Positions 19,243 to 28,367 of a DNA stretch of 64,000 bases are shown piece by piece. Position 1 is the first letter of the stretch. Every line of letters starts with the position of its first letter. Both the position numbers and the translations under genes were made by a program. The notes under the pieces are model-generated. The model saw nothing but the letters and a program-made list of their open reading frames with translations, made no database searches and had not been told where the DNA came from. The stretch covers positions 117,507-181,506 of the forward strand of contig JAIKZG010000032.1 in NCBI GenBank assembly GCA_024682415.1. Direction: 5' to 3'. This DNA is from Prevotella sp. GTDB lineage: Bacteria > Bacteroidota > Bacteroidia > Bacteroidales > Bacteroidaceae.

Positions 19243-19858
19243 AAAAAAGCAATATCTCAAATTGGACATCATGATTTCCTTGCGGAAAAACTAATATCCC
19301 AAACTGACCATTGCAATTTCCTTGTGAAAAAGTCAATATCCAAAACTGACCATTGCAATTTCCTCGTGGAAAAGTCGATATCTCAAAATGGACATAACGA
19401 TTTCCTCATGGAAAAACTAATATCCCAAACTGACCATTGCAATTTCCTCGTGGAAATATCAATATCCCAAAATGGACATCATGATTTCCTCGCGGAAATA
19501 TCAATATCCCAAACTGGACATAACGATTTCCTCGTGGAAATATCAATATCCCAAACTGGACATAGCAATTTCCTCGTGGAAAAGTTAAATATCCCAAACT
19601 GGACATAACGATTTCCTCGTGGAAAAGTCAATATCCAAAACTGGACATAACAATTTCCTCGTGGAAATATCAATATCTCAAACTGGACATAACAATTTCC
19701 TCGCGGAAATATCAATATCCCAAAATGGACATAGCAATTTCCTCGTGGAAATATCAATATCTCAAATTGGACATCATGATTTCCTTGCGGAAAAAGCAAT
19801 ATCCAAAACTGACCATCATGATTTCCTCACGGAAAAAGCGATTTCTTTTTTTAAGTAA
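19243..19858 (+). repeat. array 1: fourteen 42-bp units with a central dyad
   Basis: Fourteen dyads of the form TTTCC-N4-GGAAA start at 19275 and recur every 42 bases to 19822; unit 8 has 43 bases. Between dyads the sequence is a variant of AATATCCCAAACTGGACAT plus a five-base module that differs from unit to unit (TGCAA, AACGA, CATGA, AGCAA, AACAA). Because 42 is divisible by three, long open frames appear on both strands, but they are periodic artefacts. The array lies in the convergent gap between nqrF and the nucleotidyltransferase. It is not CRISPR: units differ by a few bases and there are no unique spacers. Confidence 0.9.
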
Positions 19859-19867
19859 TAATAGGCA

Positions 19868-19903
19868 CAAAAAAGTCCACGCCAGTGTGATATGACGCGG
19901 ACT
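19868..19903 (-). terminator. terminator of the MNT gene
   Basis: On the minus strand, arms 19903-19896 and 19881-19874 form an 8-bp stem with one G-U pair, followed by TTTTTTG. It sits between the gene end and array 1. Confidence 0.6.
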
Positions 19904-19960
19904 GATGGATAAATTTATAGTCAAGACGATTACCCCTTCAGGAGAAAACAAGATTCTTTA

Positions 19961-20254
19961 TCAAACATGCAATCCCTCCTGTTGTATTCTTGACTTTAAC
20001 ATTGCATTCATATTTGGGCGCATACGAACCATATCTACCTTATTATTAAATAGTTGTTCTAACTCCATCTGTACTTTATCAAGCGTGAGCAAAGATGGGG
20101 CAACGCCATCATAATAAACATCAATATCGCTATTCTCCGTCTGTTCTCCACGAGCAACAGAGCCAAACAATCCAAGAATGTTTATACCATAGCGTTTTAA
20201 CGCCGTGGGTTTATAGGATTTTAGCAATATCAATATTTCGTCTGTTGTTTTCAT
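19961..20254 (-). CDS. MNT-type nucleotidyltransferase domain protein
   Basis: 97 residues from ATG at 20254; an in-frame ATG at 20317 would add 21 residues of unlikely composition. The minimal nucleotidyltransferase signature GLFGSVARGEQTENSDIDV is intact, with both aspartates of SDID. In two-gene HEPN/MNT systems this domain is the antitoxin that AMPylates the HEPN toxin. No HEPN gene lies next to it on either side, so it is either an orphan or works with an unlinked partner. Confidence 0.85.
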   Translation of the reverse strand: MKTTDEILILLKSYKPTALKRYGINILGLFGSVARGEQTENSDIDVYYDGVAPSLLTLDKVQMELEQLFNNKVDMVRMRPNMNAMLKSRIQQEGLHV

Positions 20255-20326
20255 TTTACGATTTTCTTGATTACAATGCAAATATATTATTTCTTTTGTT
20301 ATTTTCCAAATCTTCATTGTTAGTTT

Positions 20327-20506
20327 GTACCCTACGAAATGCTCACGGATAACACAGAACTTTTTAAAACCGATATCTGTGCTATCCGTGAAATCTATGA
20401 TAGCCTAATCAAAATCCCAGTAATTAAAGCCTTTGCCGTCGGCGCTAGATGCAATGCAGAAATGAGTTCGCAATAATTACAAACACACATCGTACCCTAC
20501 GAAATG
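20327..20506 (+). repeat. 15-bp direct repeats flanking a 150-bp segment
   Basis: GTACCCTACGAAATG occurs at 20327-20341 and again at 20492-20506. The segment between encodes a 45-codon frame (20339-20476, starting MLTDNTELFKTDICAIREIY) that begins at the ATG of the first repeat. I do not recognise the peptide. It may be a gene remnant or a small insertion with duplicated ends. Confidence 0.45.
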
Positions 20507-20591
20507 ACATTCTAAAACTTGCTGTCACGCCACAGAGAAGAAGCAAAACTGACTTTTTTCTACTTTTTCTTCAAAAAAACTTTCGAAATGT

Positions 20592-20621
20592 TTGTTTTTT
20601 CGTCAGAAACATATACCTTTG
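20592..20621 (+). promoter_or_regulatory. gdhA promoter
   Basis: TTG at 20592-20594 and TACCTTTG at 20614-20621 are 19 bases apart. The leader to the gdhA ATG is about 110 bases, with no obvious fold. Confidence 0.75.
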
Positions 20622-20738
20622 CAAGCGAAATCTAACAAAAATGACTTTTTAGTAATTTTTGAGAGCATATTAGATTGAGATTAGATACTTTAAAGGTAAA
20701 GTAGAGAAGACATTTATATTCAATAAAAACCAAAAATT

Positions 20739-22073
20739 ATGAAAGCAACAGAAGTTGTTGAGAATCTCAAAAGAAGATTCCCTAATGAACCTGAATACAT
20801 TCAGGCAGTAAGCCAGGTGCTTGCAACTATCGAGGATGAATACAACAAGCATCCAGAGTTTGAGCGCGCAAATCTCATCGAGCGTCTTTGCATTCCAGAC
20901 CGCATTATCCAGTTCCGAGTAACATGGACAGATGATAAGGGCAACGTGCAGACAAACATGGGCTACCGCGTGCAGCACAACAACACTATAGGTCCTTACA
21001 AGGGAGGTATTCGCTTCCACAAGTCAGTGAACTTGGGTATTCTCAAATTCCTTGCTTTCGAACAGACATTCAAAAACTCTCTCACCACTCTTCCTATGGG
21101 TGGCGCAAAGGGCGGTTCCGACTTCTCTCCACGCGGAAAGAGCAATGCCGAGGTGATGCGTTTCTGCCAGGCTTTCATGAGCGAGCTTTATCGCCACATC
21201 GGCCCAGATGAGGATGTACCGGCAGGCGACATCGGCGTAGGTGGTCGCGAGGTAGGCTATATGTTTGGAATGTATAAGAAGCTCACACATGAGTTTAGCG
21301 GAATCCTTACAGGTAAAGGTCAGGAATTCGGCGGCTCACTCATTCGCCCTGAAGCAACAGGCTATGGTAACATCTACTTCCTTGAAAACATGCTCAAGAC
21401 CCGCGACATCGACATCAAGGGCAAGACAGTGCTCGTTTCTGGTTCAGGAAATGTAGCTCAATACACTGTTGAGAAGTTGATTCAGCTTGGAGCTAAGCCT
21501 GTAACATTGTCAGACTCTGATGGTTACATCTACGACCCAGACGGTATCGACGCTGAGAAGTTGGCTTACGTTATGGAGTTGAAGAACGTAGAGCGCGGAC
21601 GTATCAAGGAATATGCTGAGAAGTATGGAGTAAAATATGTAGCAGGCGCTAAGCCTTGGTTTGAGAAAGCCGACATCGCTACTCCTTGCGCTACTCAGAA
21701 CGAAATCAACGAGGAAGCTGCCAAGGCAATGGTTGCCAACGGCGTGATAGCAGTGAGCGAAGGCGCAAATATGCCTACTACTCCAGAGGCTATCAAGGTG
21801 TTCCAGGACGCTAAGATATTGTATTGCCCAGGTAAGGCTTCAAATGCCGGTGGTGTGGCAGTATCAGGTCTTGAGATGAGCCAGAACTCTGAGCGCCTAC
21901 ACTGGAGCCGTGAAGAAGTAGACGCTAAGCTCCACGACATCATGAACGACATCCACGCTAACTGCGTGAAGTATGGCACAGAGGCCGACGGCTACATCAA
22001 CTATGTGAAGGGTGCTAACGTGGCAGGCTTCCTAAAGGTGGCTAAGGGCATGATGGCACAGGGCGTGCTCTAA
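20739..22073 (+). CDS. gdhA: glutamate dehydrogenase, hexameric NADP-type
   Basis: 444 residues. Catalyses reductive amination of 2-oxoglutarate, the main ammonia entry route in gut Bacteroidales. Glutamate-binding PMGGAKGGSDFSPRGKS with the catalytic lysine, PAGDIGVGGREVGYM, and the Rossmann motif SGSGNVAQY (about 233-241) followed by the acidic/serine region LSDSDGYIYDP are visible. Length and the SDS after the beta-2 strand favour NADP(H) specificity (family knowledge). A terminator follows. Confidence 0.96.
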   Translation: MKATEVVENLKRRFPNEPEYIQAVSQVLATIEDEYNKHPEFERANLIERLCIPDRIIQFRVTWTDDKGNVQTNMGYRVQHNNTIGPYKGGIRFHKSVNLGILKFLAFEQTFKNSLTTLPMGGAKGGSDFSPRGKSNAEVMRFCQAFMSELYRHIGPDEDVPAGDIGVGGREVGYMFGMYKKLTHEFSGILTGKGQEFGGSLIRPEATGYGNIYFLENMLKTRDIDIKGKTVLVSGSGNVAQYTVEKLIQLGAKPVTLSDSDGYIYDPDGIDAEKLAYVMELKNVERGRIKEYAEKYGVKYVAGAKPWFEKADIATPCATQNEINEEAAKAMVANGVIAVSEGANMPTTPEAIKVFQDAKILYCPGKASNAGGVAVSGLEMSQNSERLHWSREEVDAKLHDIMNDIHANCVKYGTEADGYINYVKGANVAGFLKVAKGMMAQGVL

Positions 22074-22137
22074 AAAGAGCGGCTTAACATATATAATTGT
22101 GAAATAACTGAAAACACGCATTATATAACAATCCATG

Positions 22138-22191
22138 ATAGTGAATGGTTGTAGTATGCTGAAAAAGCTACGACTATTCACTATTTTTTGT
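22138..22191 (+). terminator. gdhA terminator
   Basis: Outer arms 22138-22146 and 22176-22184 plus inner arms 22148-22154 and 22168-22174 form a long hairpin followed by TTTTTTG. Confidence 0.88.
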
Positions 22192-22203
22192 TTAACATTT
22201 ATT

Positions 22204-22233
22204 TTGCCATAAACAAAAAAAGGAGTATATTTG
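22204..22233 (+). promoter_or_regulatory. promoter of the DASS transporter
   Basis: TTG at 22204-22206 and TATATTTG at 22226-22233 are 19 bases apart. Confidence 0.75.
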
Positions 22234-22297
22234 CCCTCAATATCTCGAAAAACAATAATAAAACATAGAAAAAACAATAATTAAAAAAGTTACTACC

Positions 22298-23773
22298 ATG
22301 ACAATGACAATGGAAAGAATCAGAAACACGCTTTCTGGCGCATTTCACATGCGCAAAACGGTATGCTTTTTCATAGCCGTAATCATTACTGCCATTCTTT
22401 GGAATCTGCCTCTTGACTTCTATGGAATTACAGGTCTCACCATTATTCAGAAAAGAGTAATCGCGCTATTCGCGTTTGCCACCATATTATGGGTGACGGA
22501 AGCGATAGCGGCATGGGCTACATCAATCACGCTAATCGGCGTATTGCTGTTTTGTACATCAGACAGCGCATTCAGTTTCATGAGGGAGGGCATTGACAAA
22601 AGCCAGCTCATAGACCATGAGGCGATAATGGCTACACTTGCCGACCCTATCGTGATACTCTTCTTGGGAGGATTTGTGCTTGCCTACGCTGCCACGAAAT
22701 CGGGACTTGACCTCGTATTGGCAAAATACATGATGAAACCTTTCGGCACAAAATCAGAAAACGTGCTTCTCGGCTTCATTCTTATCACCGGTGTATTCTC
22801 AATGTTTGTGAGCAACACAGCCACGGCAGCCATGATGCTTACCATCCTAACGCCTATATTCAAGATTATGCCTGTAGACGGAAAGGGACGCATTGCGCTT
22901 GCGCTTTCTATTCCACTCGGTGCTAACATCGGCGGAATGGGCACTCCTATCGGAACGCCTCCTAACGCGATAGCCATGAAATACCTCAACGACCCTAACG
23001 GATTGAACCTCGGAATAGGATTCTCGGAATGGATGGCATTCATGGTTCCGCTCACGCTGCTTCTTCTCATTTCGGGATGGATAGTATTGAAAACATTCTT
23101 CCCATTCAAGAAGAAGACAATCGAGCTGAATATCGATGCGAAGCTAAACCTCAACTGGCACACATGGGTAGTGGGCATTACATTTATCACTACCGTGTTG
23201 TTATGGATATTCGGCAAGCAGCTCGGCGTAGACGCTAACACGGCTGCGATATTGCCTATCGTGGTGTTCTCTATTACCGGTATTCTCACAGCAAAAGATT
23301 TGCAGGAGCTAAACTGGAGCGTGCTATGGATGGTAGCAGGCGGTTTTGCCCTCGGATTGGCACTCAACGACTCCGGATTGGCAAAGAACGCTATCGACAG
23401 CATTCCATTCGGCGGATTCTCACCGCTCATCATCCTCATTATCTCTGGATTGATATGCTACATTCTGTCTAACTTCATAAGCAACACTGCCACGGCTGCA
23501 CTGCTCATGCCAATTCTTGCTGTGGTATGTAGAGGTATAGGCGACGGATTGAGCACTATCGGCGGCACTCCTACTGTGCTTATAGGCATTGCCGTAGCAG
23601 CTTCTGCCGCTATGTGTCTGCCTATCTCTACCCCACCTAACGCCATCGCATATTCATCAGGAATGCTTGAGCAGAAACACATCGTAAAGCTTGGCGTGAC
23701 AATCGGAGTTTTAGGCTTGGTATTGGGCTATCTGCTTGTGTTCCTCGTGGGCGAGCTACACCTTATATGGTAA
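22298..23773 (+). CDS. DASS/SLC13-family sodium-coupled anion transporter
   Basis: 491 residues with about 11-12 membrane segments. The divalent anion:sodium symporter family moves dicarboxylates, sulfate or phosphate. Duplicated Na+/substrate motifs are visible: SNTATAAMM followed by GMGTPIGTPPNAIA in the first half, and SNTATAALLMP followed by CLPISTPPNAIAYSSG in the second. The substrate cannot be decided from sequence; C4-dicarboxylate or sulfate are the usual alternatives. Start MTMTME places the first helix at about 22. The gene is flanked by its own promoter and a terminator. Confidence 0.9.
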   Translation: MTMTMERIRNTLSGAFHMRKTVCFFIAVIITAILWNLPLDFYGITGLTIIQKRVIALFAFATILWVTEAIAAWATSITLIGVLLFCTSDSAFSFMREGIDKSQLIDHEAIMATLADPIVILFLGGFVLAYAATKSGLDLVLAKYMMKPFGTKSENVLLGFILITGVFSMFVSNTATAAMMLTILTPIFKIMPVDGKGRIALALSIPLGANIGGMGTPIGTPPNAIAMKYLNDPNGLNLGIGFSEWMAFMVPLTLLLLISGWIVLKTFFPFKKKTIELNIDAKLNLNWHTWVVGITFITTVLLWIFGKQLGVDANTAAILPIVVFSITGILTAKDLQELNWSVLWMVAGGFALGLALNDSGLAKNAIDSIPFGGFSPLIILIISGLICYILSNFISNTATAALLMPILAVVCRGIGDGLSTIGGTPTVLIGIAVAASAAMCLPISTPPNAIAYSSGMLEQKHIVKLGVTIGVLGLVLGYLLVFLVGELHLIW

Positions 23774-23799
23774 AAGAAGAAATCTCATTAAAATAAGAA

Positions 23800-23838
23800 A
23801 AGCAACCTTCTCAAATACTCGGGAGGGTTGCTTCTTTT
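23800..23838. terminator. bidirectional terminator between the transporter and the GNAT gene
   Basis: Stem 23800-23812 with 23821-23833 (two mismatches), T-rich on the plus side and A-rich before it, placed between convergent genes. Confidence 0.85.
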
Positions 23839-23862
23839 TTTATCATATTTTATAATATATAA

Positions 23863-24363
23863 TCACAAAATCTTTTGCATCATAACTGCGTCGTGGAAAC
23901 TTCTGCCCACACAAAGCCAGTCTTTAAGCTTAGCATTTGGCTGAAAACCGAGAGTCTCAAACAGGCGCATGGAAATGCTATTTTCCACATCTACGATGGC
24001 ATAAAGTTGATGAAGATTGAGCACCGATGAAGCATAATGCAATAGCTGGCTTACTGCTGCCCTGCCATACCCCATGCCACGATAAGCAGGCTGAATCACG
24101 ATGCCAAGCTCTGCACGAGAGTGGCGCGGATCGAAATCCACCAAATCGGCAATGCCTACGGCTAAGCCCTCCTCGTTTTCCACAATAAGGCGAAGCTGCC
24201 TGTCGGCATAAATATCATCTGAGGAATTGGCAATATAATCGTGAAGCACATAGCGAGAATAAGGCACATTGGTGACACCGACGCCCCACAGCTGCACGTT
24301 ATTCTCAATGCAATACAACAGATCTAAATCTTCAGGTTCTAATGCCCTTAATTTTACCTGCAT
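23863..24363 (-). CDS. GNAT family N-acetyltransferase (RimJ/RimL-like)
   Basis: 166 residues. N-terminal VKLRALEPEDLDLLY, middle AELGIVIQPAYRGMGYGRAAVSQLL containing the acetyl-CoA-binding R/QxxGxG/A loop, and C-terminal HQLYAIVDVENSISMRLFETLGF are typical of the Acetyltransf_3 group that acetylates small molecules or protein N-termini. The substrate is unknown. It is the last gene of the cstA-recR-membrane protein-glycosyltransferase cluster, 55 bases after the glycosyltransferase. Confidence 0.88.
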   Translation of the reverse strand: MQVKLRALEPEDLDLLYCIENNVQLWGVGVTNVPYSRYVLHDYIANSSDDIYADRQLRLIVENEEGLAVGIADLVDFDPRHSRAELGIVIQPAYRGMGYGRAAVSQLLHYASSVLNLHQLYAIVDVENSISMRLFETLGFQPNAKLKDWLCVGRSFHDAVMMQKIL

Positions 24364-24418
24364 AAGAAAATATTTTTTCCAGTTTGTTTTTTGAAAAAAT
24401 CGTTAATGATTTTTTATT

Positions 24419-25624
24419 TTACATGTATATATTTTTATCGGTGATTACCACGCCCGAAGAAGGATGGAATGTGCCGATAAGAACATTATCATTTGCTAAC
24501 TCGGCAAATATAATCAAAATTTCCCGATATGTAAACAACGACATATCATAAATGATATAAGTTTTGCCTGCGCAAGCATTTTTATGATAAGCTTTTTTAT
24601 CTTTCAGATAATCTGTTATACTGATAAATGTAGCATTCATGCAATTTGCGTCGGCAATAGTTCGGCATTGCTCAGCTGTAGTTTCATTACCTATAAAGAC
24701 ATATTCTGCCGTTCTCGCGTCTTCATTATTCTTGATGTTATCCAAAGAATAGAAGCCAAGACTTCTGCGAGCCATAGAAAAGAGCATGGAGCAAAGCGCA
24801 ATCAATGCTTTTACATAGATGGCCAACTTTATGGGGACGCTCAGCAAAAAGCTAAGACCTGAATAGTGCTTGCGAAAGAAGATGAGCATTGCGCCATAAA
24901 AGACATGCACATATCTGAAAGATGATTTCTCGGTGCTCTCGCCCTTGTAATGCAGAATGCGAAGCGGCAGATACCAATTTTGCCAGCCGCCCTTTATAAG
25001 CCGATAAGACAAATCGATATCCTCACCATACATAAAGAAGTCTTCATCGAGAAGCCCCACTTCATTCAACGCCTTGCGACGCAACAGGCAAAAAGCACCG
25101 CTGAGAATTTCTATTCTGCCAGGCTTTTCCCATGAGAGGTTGCCCATATAGTAATGAGCTAAGCGATTGCTATGAGGAAAACGGCGGCATAAGCCTATCA
25201 TCTTATAGAAAGCTGTCATGGGCGAAGGTATGCCACGACGCGACTCCATAGCGTCACTGCCATCGGGGTGCATCATTCTCACGCCTACTCCGCCTGCATC
25301 GGCATGAGAATCCATAAAAGCCACACAACGTTTCAGCACATCCTCACCTACAAATGTATCAGGATTGAGAAGAAGCACATATTCGCCAATGCTTTTCCTT
25401 ATGGCATAGTTGTTGGCACGGGCAAAGCCGAGATTACAAGATGAAGCTACAAACTTCACCTGCGGAAAGCGTGGCTCAAGATATTCAAGAGAATGGTCAT
25501 GAGAATTATTGTCCACCACATAAATTTCGGATTCAATATCCGATGTAGCGGAAAGCACAGAGCGCAGACATTGCTCAAGATAATGCTTTACATTATAATT
25601 TACTATTACGACAGAGAGTTTCAT
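24419..25624 (-). CDS. family 2 glycosyltransferase with unusual C-terminal domain
   Basis: 401 residues. The GT-A domain occupies about 1-260: MKLSVVIVNYNVKHYLEQC, VVDNNSHD, LLLNPDTFV (metal-binding acidic motif), and GLLDEDFFMYGEDIDLSYRL for acceptor binding, as in rhamnosyl-type GT2 enzymes. A hydrophobic segment at about 268-285 may anchor it to the membrane. The last 100 residues (about 300-401) have no pattern I recognise and are absent from most GT2 enzymes. The start overlaps the upstream gene by 4 bases (ATGA-type coupling). Confidence 0.88.
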   Translation of the reverse strand: MKLSVVIVNYNVKHYLEQCLRSVLSATSDIESEIYVVDNNSHDHSLEYLEPRFPQVKFVASSCNLGFARANNYAIRKSIGEYVLLLNPDTFVGEDVLKRCVAFMDSHADAGGVGVRMMHPDGSDAMESRRGIPSPMTAFYKMIGLCRRFPHSNRLAHYYMGNLSWEKPGRIEILSGAFCLLRRKALNEVGLLDEDFFMYGEDIDLSYRLIKGGWQNWYLPLRILHYKGESTEKSSFRYVHVFYGAMLIFFRKHYSGLSFLLSVPIKLAIYVKALIALCSMLFSMARRSLGFYSLDNIKNNEDARTAEYVFIGNETTAEQCRTIADANCMNATFISITDYLKDKKAYHKNACAGKTYIIYDMSLFTYREILIIFAELANDNVLIGTFHPSSGVVITDKNIYM

Positions 25625-26049
25625 TGCTTAGCTTCCTCTTCGCATCTCGCTTTCGATGGTTGAACAAAGAAAATAGCAAGGAATGTGATTATAGCCATAT
25701 ATCCGAAAGCCACTTTCATGAAAAGCCAATAAAGAAGCAGATTAGCAAGAAGCACAATGCCAAGCATAAGCAGGCGAAGCATGCCCCAACGAAGCAAAAT
25801 TGCTGGCTCATTGCCTTTGTTTTGGGCAAAACTTTTTCTCACCACCGAAGAACGGAAAAACCATATTGAGAAAGGGATAGTGAAAATAGTGATAAGCTCC
25901 ATCAACGTAAGGCAATAAAACTCGCTTACACTTTCTGTGGCATATTCTCCCTGTGGCAGAATGTCTGCCATAAAAAGAGCCGTAATAATTATTGCCAAAC
26001 CTAAAACGGAATAGAAAATAGCTTGAAGGATTTTTATAGTCTTATTCAT
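25621..26049 (-). CDS. small membrane protein of unknown function
   Basis: 142 residues with four predicted membrane segments (about 7-28, 46-66, 86-105, 107-130) and a charged C-terminus. No motif is recognised. Overlap with the downstream glycosyltransferase and the short gap to recR suggest one transcript. A partner in envelope glycan synthesis is plausible from context only. Confidence 0.7.
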   Translation of the reverse strand: MNKTIKILQAIFYSVLGLAIIITALFMADILPQGEYATESVSEFYCLTLMELITIFTIPFSIWFFRSSVVRKSFAQNKGNEPAILLRWGMLRLLMLGIVLLANLLLYWLFMKVAFGYMAIITFLAIFFVQPSKARCEEEAKQ

Positions 26050-26091
26050 TTATTTGTTTTCAGGATAAAAGTTAAGTTATCAATATATCTT

Positions 26092-26709
26092 TTATTTGTT
26101 TTCAAAAGGTGTTCTGTTGAGGATAGAACGTCCGAGCGTCACTTCATCAGTATATTGCAGCTCATCGCCCACAGAAATACCACTCGCGATGACGCTGATT
26201 TTCAAATCGCTGAATCGGGCAAGACGGCGAGAGATATAAAAATTAGTGGTATCTCCCTCCATCGTGCTGCTCAACGCGAAGATTATCTCTTTCACTCCCC
26301 CCGCTTCAACTCTCTTTTCCAATGATTCTATCTGCAAATCATTAGGCCCTATGCCGTCCATAGGCGAAATTACACCGCCAAGCACATGATAAAGTCCGTT
26401 ATACTGCTGAGTGCTTTCAATGGCCATCACGTCCTGCACATTCTCCACCACGCAGATAGTGCCTCCATCCCTACGATGATTTGAGCAGATAGGGCAAATG
26501 TCGTCGTCGCTGATGTTATGACACACGGAACAATACTTCACGTCGTGCCTTAACCTTACGAGAGATTCGGCAAGAGCATCAGTATCTTCCAATGGATTAC
26601 GAAGCATGTAAAGAGCAAGGCGGAGCGCCGTTCTGCGCCCCACACTCGGTAGTTTTGAGAGTTCGCCCACTGCCCTTTCAAGCAGCTGCGAAGGTAGTTG
26701 ATTATTCAT
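26092..26709 (-). CDS. recR: recombination mediator RecR
   Basis: 205 residues. RecR works with RecO/RecF to load RecA on gapped DNA. The order is helix-hairpin-helix [14 protein letters not shown] (about 18-31), the C4 zinc finger C60/C63/C72/C75, and a Toprim domain ([27 protein letters not shown]) ending in a Walker-B-like C-terminal part. Length is normal. It begins 9 bases after cstA ends. Confidence 0.96.
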   Translation of the reverse strand: MNNQLPSQLLERAVGELSKLPSVGRRTALRLALYMLRNPLEDTDALAESLVRLRHDVKYCSVCHNISDDDICPICSNHRRDGGTICVVENVQDVMAIESTQQYNGLYHVLGGVISPMDGIGPNDLQIESLEKRVEAGGVKEIIFALSSTMEGDTTNFYISRRLARFSDLKISVIASGISVGDELQYTDEVTLGRSILNRTPFENK

Positions 26710-26718
26710 TATTTATAT

Positions 26719-28251
26719 TTAAAATTTCTTCTTACGCCATGCGAAGAACCACACGAGAGCACCCACGAGGACTATGCACGCCCCGATGTTTACAATCATG
26801 GAGTTCAATCCAAATGCCTGTTTGCTTGCCAAGAGGAAAGTGAAGCAGATAACAGTCATAAAGAGAGCTGGAATAAGAGTTATGATATAAGGCTTATTAT
26901 GAGTGGCAAGATACACGGTGAGAGCCCACAGAGTGAACACGCTTAGAGTCTGGTTGCTCCATCCGAAATATTGCCAGATGGCATTGAAGCCGTCGGGATT
27001 TGTCATCTGCCAGACGAGCAACGCAATGGCAGCGACAAACATAGGAATACAGATATACAATCGTTTGCTTATTGCCTTCTGATCAAAATGTATTGCCTCG
27101 GCAACAATAAGACGCGCGCTGCGGAAAGCTGTATCTCCACTTGTGATAGGAGCAGCCACGACACCGAGAATAGCAAGCACGCCTCCCACAATGCCAAGCC
27201 ATCCCTCACACACATATTGCACCACAGAAGGAGCTTGGAAGAACTGCACCAATGTTTTTCCGCCATCAGCATTCAGCTGAGCCATAAATCTGTCGTAGAC
27301 ATCAGGAGAAACCACTTCACGCCATCCTCCATAATAGAAGAAATACATTGAAACGGTGGCCCATATAAGTCCGACGATACCCTCTGTTATCATCGCGCCA
27401 TAAAACACTGGGCGGCCATGATGTTCACTCTTCAGGCAACGTGCCATAAGAGGGCTTTGAGTGGCATGAAATCCGCTGATTGCTCCACAGGCGATAGTGA
27501 TAAACAGGCAAGGGAAGATAGGATTATTTGCCGTGTACTGCTCTACGCCGAATATAGACTGAGGATTGTTAAGATTAGCATGACGCAAATCGCTCCAAAA
27601 CTCAGGGATTTCTGGCATTTTTATGTAAAGACACACGAGCAATGCCACTGCCATAAACAGCAATGAGAAGGCAAAGAAAGGATATATTCTGCCGATAATT
27701 TTATCAACGGGAAGCAATGTGGCGATGACGTAATACACAAAGATGAGCATTACCCAAAACATTGTAGAGCCAAAGAAGCTATCGGTATTGCCACATATAT
27801 TATTAAGAATAAGCGCGGGGCTATAGACAAACACCACGCCCACCATCATAAGAAGCAGAACTGAGAACACAAGCATAACCGTTCTTGCCCTCTGCCCAAG
27901 GTATTTACCTATAAGCTCTGGCAAGCCTGCGCCATTATTACGCAAAGAAAGCATTCCGCTGAGATAATCGTGAACAGCGCCTCCGAAGATGCAGCCGAGC
28001 ACTATCCACAGATAAGCTGAAGGGCCATACCACGCTCCCATGATAGCGCCGAAGATAGGGCCTGTGCCTGCGATATTAAGGAATTGAATCATAAAAATCT
28101 TCCATGTAGGAAGAACCACAAAGTCTACACCGTCAGCATGTGCCACTGCCGGAGTTTCTCTCTCATCGGGGGCAAAGACATGCTCCACAAATCTTCCATA
28201 AAGGAAGTAGCCAACAATAAGTGCCAGTAAGGCGATAGTAAATGATATCAT
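26719..28251 (-). CDS. cstA: carbon starvation protein CstA (peptide/pyruvate transporter family)
   Basis: 510 residues from ATG at 28251; a longer in-frame start at 28290 adds 13 charged residues before the first helix and overlaps the promoter, so was not chosen. Many membrane helices are present with CstA motifs: FLNIAGTGPIFGAIMGAWYGPSA (split at about 57-80), IFGGAVHDYLSG and GFHATQSPLMARCL. CstA proteins import peptides or pyruvate during carbon limitation. This is the short form lacking the long C-terminal extension of E. coli CstA. Confidence 0.92.
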   Translation of the reverse strand: MISFTIALLALIVGYFLYGRFVEHVFAPDERETPAVAHADGVDFVVLPTWKIFMIQFLNIAGTGPIFGAIMGAWYGPSAYLWIVLGCIFGGAVHDYLSGMLSLRNNGAGLPELIGKYLGQRARTVMLVFSVLLLMMVGVVFVYSPALILNNICGNTDSFFGSTMFWVMLIFVYYVIATLLPVDKIIGRIYPFFAFSLLFMAVALLVCLYIKMPEIPEFWSDLRHANLNNPQSIFGVEQYTANNPIFPCLFITIACGAISGFHATQSPLMARCLKSEHHGRPVFYGAMITEGIVGLIWATVSMYFFYYGGWREVVSPDVYDRFMAQLNADGGKTLVQFFQAPSVVQYVCEGWLGIVGGVLAILGVVAAPITSGDTAFRSARLIVAEAIHFDQKAISKRLYICIPMFVAAIALLVWQMTNPDGFNAIWQYFGWSNQTLSVFTLWALTVYLATHNKPYIITLIPALFMTVICFTFLLASKQAFGLNSMIVNIGACIVLVGALVWFFAWRKKKF

Positions 28252-28287
28252 TTCTTTTTCTTTATGTTTATCAATTATTAGTATGGG

Positions 28288-28295
28288 CAAAGGTA
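28288..28295 (-). promoter_or_regulatory. -7 box of the cstA operon
   Basis: Minus-strand TACCTTTG lies 36 bases before the ATG at 28251. Confidence 0.6.
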
Positions 28296-28336
28296 ATAAA
28301 AAAGAATGAATTCTTTTTATTCTGCCCGTGAATTAT

Positions 28337-28344
28337 TATTTTTG
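28337..28344 (+). promoter_or_regulatory. -7 box of the GHL10 gene
   Basis: TATTTTTG lies 23 bases before the ATG at 28368. It is divergent from the cstA box with only 41 bases between them. Confidence 0.6.
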
Positions 28345-28367
28345 CAGATATAAACTCAAAATAATAA

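Noticed and set aside
19324..19858. Long open frames on both strands over array 1 with a 14-residue repeating peptide
   Set aside because: The period of 42 is a multiple of three, so frames stay open by default. There is no promoter or start context, and the frames exist on both strands at once.
19243..19858. CRISPR array
   Set aside because: No constant repeat separated by unique spacers: all 42 bases are repeated with small modular changes. No cas genes are in the window.
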